Below are positions 34,490 to 37,374 of a stretch of 37,374 nucleotides of DNA, in pieces. This DNA is from Leuconostoc falkenbergense (lineage in GTDB: Bacteria; Bacillota; Bacilli; Lactobacillales; Lactobacillaceae). Under the pieces are notes generated by a model. That model saw only the letters and a list, made by a program, of their open reading frames with translations, did not search any database and was not told where the DNA came from. Within the stretch, counting starts at the first letter, position 1; each line of letters starts with the position of its first letter. Location of the stretch: contig NZ_BMBS01000019.1 in NCBI RefSeq assembly GCF_014634805.1, positions 1-37,374 of the forward strand, written 5' to 3'. Position numbers and translations under genes: made by a program.

Positions 34490-34498
34490 ATTATATCA
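34490..34498 (-). promoter_or_regulatory. Extended -10 promoter of hpf
   Basis: The minus strand reads TGATATAAT, a perfect -10 with TGn extension, about 90 bases before the ATG. A TTTACA element lies 20 bases further upstream. Confidence 0.65.
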
Positions 34499-34502
34499 CA
34501 AC

Positions 34503-34516
34503 TGTAAGCGTTTTCT
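34503..34516. promoter_or_regulatory. cre site (CcpA operator) at the hpf promoter
   Basis: TGTAAGCGTTTTCT matches the catabolite response element TGNAANCGNWNNCW at every fixed base. It lies in the -35 to -10 interval of the hpf promoter, a repressing position. CcpA would hold hpf down while preferred sugars last. Confidence 0.7.
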
Positions 34517-34540
34517 GTAAAATTCACCATTTTTTCATTT

Positions 34541-35233
34541 TTAACGGGCCAATGAGATACTTTTGACAGTTTTCGCGCCCGCCTGATAAAGCAAATTAGC
34601 CGCATGGTACATTGTATTACCGGTTGTGTAGACATCATCCACTAATAAAATACGCTGACCTACAATTAATTGGCTTGAAACATTGAGGGCGAAAGGCTGT
34701 TGACGGTTCATACGCTCACGTCGCCCAAATTGTGATTGGTGATCTTTTTTGCTTGCAGCAATGGACAATATGTCGGATAAAGTTTGCCCATCTAGCATGC
34801 CAACAACTTGATTAAACCCACGTGTTTGCATAGTATAGTGACTGACTGGAATTGGGACAACAATATCCTTATCAATATTATCAATCAACTGGATTAAGTC
34901 GTGATTAAACACTCCTTTTAATAAATAATCACCGTTAAATTTATATTGCTGCATATAATGTTTCATGACATCATTATACTGATAAAGGGCACGATGTCTC
35001 AATAACGGGTAGCCTTTATTTTGCCAGCGAATGCAATCAAAACACATTTCCTGTGTGGTTTGTAACCTGCCACAGTTTGGACAACACTTGCCATTAATAC
35101 GCACCAATTGGTTACAACAATCATCACACAACTTAGCCGAATCGTCGGGCATTATACCTAACAACGCTAAAAATGATTGATTGCTTGGTAAAGGCAATTC
35201 ACAAAGTTGACATAACCGTCTACATGGATTCAC
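34541..35233 (-). CDS. comFC: ComF-family phosphoribosyltransferase-like protein (ComFC)
   Basis: ComFC is needed for natural transformation in Bacillus and streptococci. The 230-residue protein begins with cysteine-rich zinc-binding pairs (CRRLCQLC, CDDCC, CCPNC, CFDC, up to about residue 60) and ends with a type I phosphoribosyltransferase domain, including ILLVDDVYTTGNTMYHAANLL. GTG at 35233 has GGGGAG seven bases upstream and is preferred over a TTG 15 bases earlier. It overlaps the end of comFA by 14 bases, implying coupled translation. Confidence 0.9.
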   Translation of the reverse strand: MNPCRRLCQLCELPLPSNQSFLALLGIMPDDSAKLCDDCCNQLVRINGKCCPNCGRLQTTQEMCFDCIRWQNKGYPLLRHRALYQYNDVMKHYMQQYKFNGDYLLKGVFNHDLIQLIDNIDKDIVVPIPVSHYTMQTRGFNQVVGMLDGQTLSDILSIAASKKDHQSQFGRRERMNRQQPFALNVSSQLIVGQRILLVDDVYTTGNTMYHAANLLYQAGAKTVKSISLAR

Positions 35234-36494
35234 GCAATTTCTCCCCAAGTCGATTGAGCCGTATAATTTGACGTTGAGCTGCTTTGACTTTTAATGTTAC
35301 ATGTTCAACGTAAGCCAACACAAGACCAGTTGGACAATCAGATTTTCTACCAACTCGACCAGCAATTTGAACTAAAGCATTCTCAGTAAACATTTCATCG
35401 TCAGCGCCTAAAATAATGACATTGATGCCAGGAAAAGTCACACCACGTTCAAGTATTGTTGTTGTTACAAGATATTGCACCTCTTCATTACGCATACTTT
35501 TAACTTTTTCTTGTCGACGTTTATCATTGGCATGAACAAAATCACCACGCATTTTAGGAAACCACCGATTAATCGTGTCGTGAACTGGTTTTAAATCTGC
35601 AACTTTGGGCACAAAGATCAAAAATCGTTTATTTGATTCTACTAAGTGACTAAGCTGTTTTTGAAACTTTTTAGGTAGTTTTTTGCGCCACTTATTGAGG
35701 CGTGCCAATTGAATTTCTGGTAACAAATGTTGATGAAATCGCAGTGGCAAATACGACACTGGTAATCCTTTGTTAATCCGTTTTCTAAGTTGTCGTGTTG
35801 GTGTTGCGGTCAGATAAACCATCGTATGGCAAACTTTAACCGCATTGTTGACAGCATGCGTGAGCATGTCATTACCAGCAAATGGAAAACTATCAACTTC
35901 ATCAATAATTAGGACATCAAAGGCTTCTCTAAATTTCAGGAGCTGGTGTGTTGTTGCCAACACAAGCTGAGTATACCGATAACAATCGGTCTGTTCCCCA
36001 TATAACGTCACCATGTCCGTCTGTGCGAATGCAGCATGTAATCGTGGCGACAATTCAACAATGACATCAACACGTGGTGCAACAATGCCGACGCGTAATT
36101 TTTGCTGTAATGCACGATAAATGAGTGGAAACAACATTTCCGTTTTGCCTGCGCCTGTCACAGCCCAAACTAAATGCTCTCGATGTAGTGCTAAAGTGAT
36201 CAATAAGTCTTCACTAACTTTTTGCTGTTGATGGGTTAAAGTACCTGTCCAACTTAGTGTCACTTTCCCGCTAAAATGATTAGGTTCAGGCAAAGAGACC
36301 AAGTTATCTAATGAACTAACACGGCCAAGCGTCAGACAGGCACGGCAATAAAACGCGTCATTGGGTAATGGCGCTACTATTTTTTGATTACAACGTTGGC
36401 AAATACCATCCTGAAATGCAGACCTTGATTCGCCTAAATTATTATCTATTTTAGGACAGACTAACTGTCTTCCGTAGAGATTTTCTATTTTCAT
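35220..36494 (-). CDS. comFA: Competence DNA helicase/translocase ComFA
   Basis: ComFA is an ATPase that helps pull single-stranded DNA into the cell during transformation. The 424-residue protein has a zinc region (C13, C32, C35, C50, C53), Walker A TGAGKT (113-118), DEVD (198-201), TATPT (229-233) and the superfamily 2 motif VI-like QIAGRVGRKSD. The ATG at 36494 gives MKIENLYGRQL, the family start; a GTG 24 bases earlier overlaps yigZ. No ribosome site precedes it. A -10-like element ends five bases before the ATG, suggesting a leaderless mRNA. Confidence 0.92.
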   Translation of the reverse strand: MKIENLYGRQLVCPKIDNNLGESRSAFQDGICQRCNQKIVAPLPNDAFYCRACLTLGRVSSLDNLVSLPEPNHFSGKVTLSWTGTLTHQQQKVSEDLLITLALHREHLVWAVTGAGKTEMLFPLIYRALQQKLRVGIVAPRVDVIVELSPRLHAAFAQTDMVTLYGEQTDCYRYTQLVLATTHQLLKFREAFDVLIIDEVDSFPFAGNDMLTHAVNNAVKVCHTMVYLTATPTRQLRKRINKGLPVSYLPLRFHQHLLPEIQLARLNKWRKKLPKKFQKQLSHLVESNKRFLIFVPKVADLKPVHDTINRWFPKMRGDFVHANDKRRQEKVKSMRNEEVQYLVTTTILERGVTFPGINVIILGADDEMFTENALVQIAGRVGRKSDCPTGLVLAYVEHVTLKVKAAQRQIIRLNRLGEKLRESM

Positions 36495-36511
36495 ACTGTA
36501 TAATACGATGT
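36495..36511. promoter_or_regulatory. Shared 17-base divergent promoter of comFA and yigZ
   Basis: The whole gap contains GTATAATAC. On the plus strand TATAAT (36499-36504) ends seven bases before the yigZ ATG; on the minus strand TATTAT (36500-36505) ends five bases before the comFA ATG. Neither start codon has a ribosome site, so both transcripts may be leaderless. No strong -35 was seen. Confidence 0.6.
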
Positions 36512-37147
36512 ATGGCACATTACTTCACAATTTCTCCAAAAACATATACTTGGGAACAAGTCATCAAAAAATCCCGTTTTATTTTGAATGTAGCGCGAGT
36601 TACTTCTGAAGAAGAAGCACGCCTGTTTATTGCAAAAATAAACAAACAACATTACAAAGCCAGTCACAATGTTTTTGCCTACATGCTTGGTGATCAAGAT
36701 CAAATACAACGTTTTAGTGATAATGGCGAACCTAATGGTACGGCTGGCGTTCCAATGCTAGAAGTCCTCCAAAAAAATCAAATTCACGACGTTGTTGCCG
36801 TTGTGACACGTTATTTTGGTGGTGTCAAACTAGGTGCTGGGGGCTTAATTCGTGCTTATGCTAGCACAACAGCAGACGGGGTAAAAGCAGCTGGATTTGT
36901 CGAACGACTATCGTTGCATCAAGTGACCATTACGATTGCCTATAAGCACGTTGACAGTCTCACTTACTGGTTAACACAAAATGACTATCACATTATGACC
37001 ACAAATTACGATGAAAACGTTCATTTAATCGTCCCTGTGTCTGAAGTAGGACTGCCTAGCTTTCAAAATACACTGACGAATCAATTTGCTGGTAATATTG
37101 GGTTTGATATTGGTGACATAACTTTCTTTGAAATTCCAGTGAAATAG
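36512..37147 (+). CDS. yigZ: YigZ/IMPACT family protein
   Basis: The 211-residue protein starts MAHYFTISPKTYTWEQVIKKSRF and contains the family signature around SDNGEPNGTAGVPMLEVLQKNQIHDVVAVVTRYFGGVKLGAGGLIRAY (about residues 69-116), with a C-terminal DUF1949-like domain. Related human IMPACT regulates translation; the bacterial role is unclear. It is divergent from comFA, as yvyE is close to comF in Bacillus. No ribosome site precedes the ATG. Confidence 0.92.
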   Translation: MAHYFTISPKTYTWEQVIKKSRFILNVARVTSEEEARLFIAKINKQHYKASHNVFAYMLGDQDQIQRFSDNGEPNGTAGVPMLEVLQKNQIHDVVAVVTRYFGGVKLGAGGLIRAYASTTADGVKAAGFVERLSLHQVTITIAYKHVDSLTYWLTQNDYHIMTTNYDENVHLIVPVSEVGLPSFQNTLTNQFAGNIGFDIGDITFFEIPVK

Positions 37148-37155
37148 GCTATAAT
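37128..37155 (+). promoter_or_regulatory. Promoter of tRNA-Arg
   Basis: -35 TTGAAA (37128-37133), 16-base spacer and perfect -10 TATAAT (37150-37155). The -35 lies in the last codons of yigZ. Confidence 0.75.
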
Positions 37156-37166
37156 TAAATAGTTAT

Positions 37167-37238
37167 GATCCGCTAGTGTAATGGATCGCACGCAAGATTC
37201 CGGTTCTTGAAATCCGGGTTCGACTCCCGGGTGGATCA
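37167..37238 (+). tRNA. tRNA-Arg (anticodon CCG)
   Basis: A full cloverleaf is visible. The acceptor arms GATCCGC and GTGGATC pair (one G-U). The D-arm GTGT/GCAC, anticodon arm CAAGA-TTCCGGT-TCTTG and T-arm CCGGG-TTCGACT-CCCGG are all present. The loop gives anticodon CCG, reading CGG. CCA is not encoded. A promoter precedes it and a terminator follows, so it is a single tRNA unit. Confidence 0.95.
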
Positions 37239-37267
37239 TTATAAACGCTATGATGTAATTTTGTAGC

Positions 37268-37305
37268 AAAAAAACTGATGCTGTTGATACAGTACCAGTT
37301 TTTTT
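37268..37305 (+). terminator. Terminator after tRNA-Arg
   Basis: AAAAAAACTGATGCTG and CAGTACCAGTTTTTTT pair with one mismatch and one G-U around TTGATA, ending in seven or more T. Confidence 0.85.
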
Positions 37306-37374
37306 CTACCAGAAGTCAAGTGTTTCAAGGCATTTAGCTTCTTTTTATGATGCTGCAATTGGTCATCAAGCACT

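Noticed and set aside
37248-37374. Minus-strand open frame entering from the right edge (VLDDQLQHHKKKLNALK...)
   Set aside because: It reads through the tRNA terminator hairpin and its family is not recognisable; it is too short to call as a gene from this window.

Overview
The window reads as a piece of core chromosome from a low-GC lactic acid bacterium, most probably Leuconostoc or a close relative. The best single marker is a 377-residue D-Ala ligase with phenylalanine at position 261, the arrangement known from the Leuconostoc mesenteroides D-Ala-D-lactate ligase. Class Ib ribonucleotide reductase, an acyl-ACP thioesterase, a xylA/xylB pair and several lactobacillal small families (DUF2969, DUF1146, YaaL) fit. 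No phage, insertion sequence, CRISPR array or defence island was seen.

Layout. Positions 1-8350 (minus strand) hold the start of galE, then a replication, recombination and RNA-modification block. In transcription order it is a methyltransferase, tadA, an HD-domain protein, the SRP RNA, dnaX, recR, yaaL, tmk, darA, holB, rsmI and an acyl-ACP thioesterase. This resembles the classical Bacillus tadA-scr-dnaX-recR cluster, but the usual ybaB/yaaK, ricT and yabA members are absent. Both AAA+ clamp-loader subunits (DnaX and HolB) also lack their zinc modules. Positions 8380-11830 (minus) are the translation block rpmG-secE-nusG-rplK-rplA-rplJ-rplL, with an L1-type leader, an L10-type leader and a possible attenuator before nusG. 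Positions 11860-19140 (minus) carry a TetR regulator, an XRE/TPR regulator joined to ddl, a DUF2785 protein, rodA, DUF2969, mreB, DUF1146 and VanZ; this is a cell-envelope and cell-shape region.

Positions 19190-22310 are xylB and xylA (minus), with a terminator between them and an operator-like palindrome in the xylA leader. Positions 22380-24445 (plus) carry a PanE/ApbA-type reductase and a PAP2-fold membrane protein that has lost catalytic residues. A broken small reading frame lies between them on the minus strand. Positions 24449-28902 carry nrdH-nrdE-nrdI-nrdF (minus) behind a 464-base control region with a LexA-like box and repeated TTCACA motifs. Positions 28903-31092 (plus) carry a DUF21/CBS membrane protein and a histidine phosphatase. 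Positions 31146-36494 (minus) hold a YhgE/Pip protein, an aldo/keto reductase, a 79-nt hairpin, hpf (with a cre site), comFC and comFA. comFA is divergent from yigZ across only 17 bases. A tRNA-Arg(CCG) gene closes the window.

No wholly new system is evident. The best leads are regulatory or degenerative: the LexA-like box on the nrd promoter, the near-symmetric bidirectional promoter that would make comFA and yigZ leaderless, catabolite control of hpf, zinc loss in both clamp-loader subunits, and the PAP2 pseudoenzyme. All assignments come from reading sequence and recalled family motifs; no search was run.
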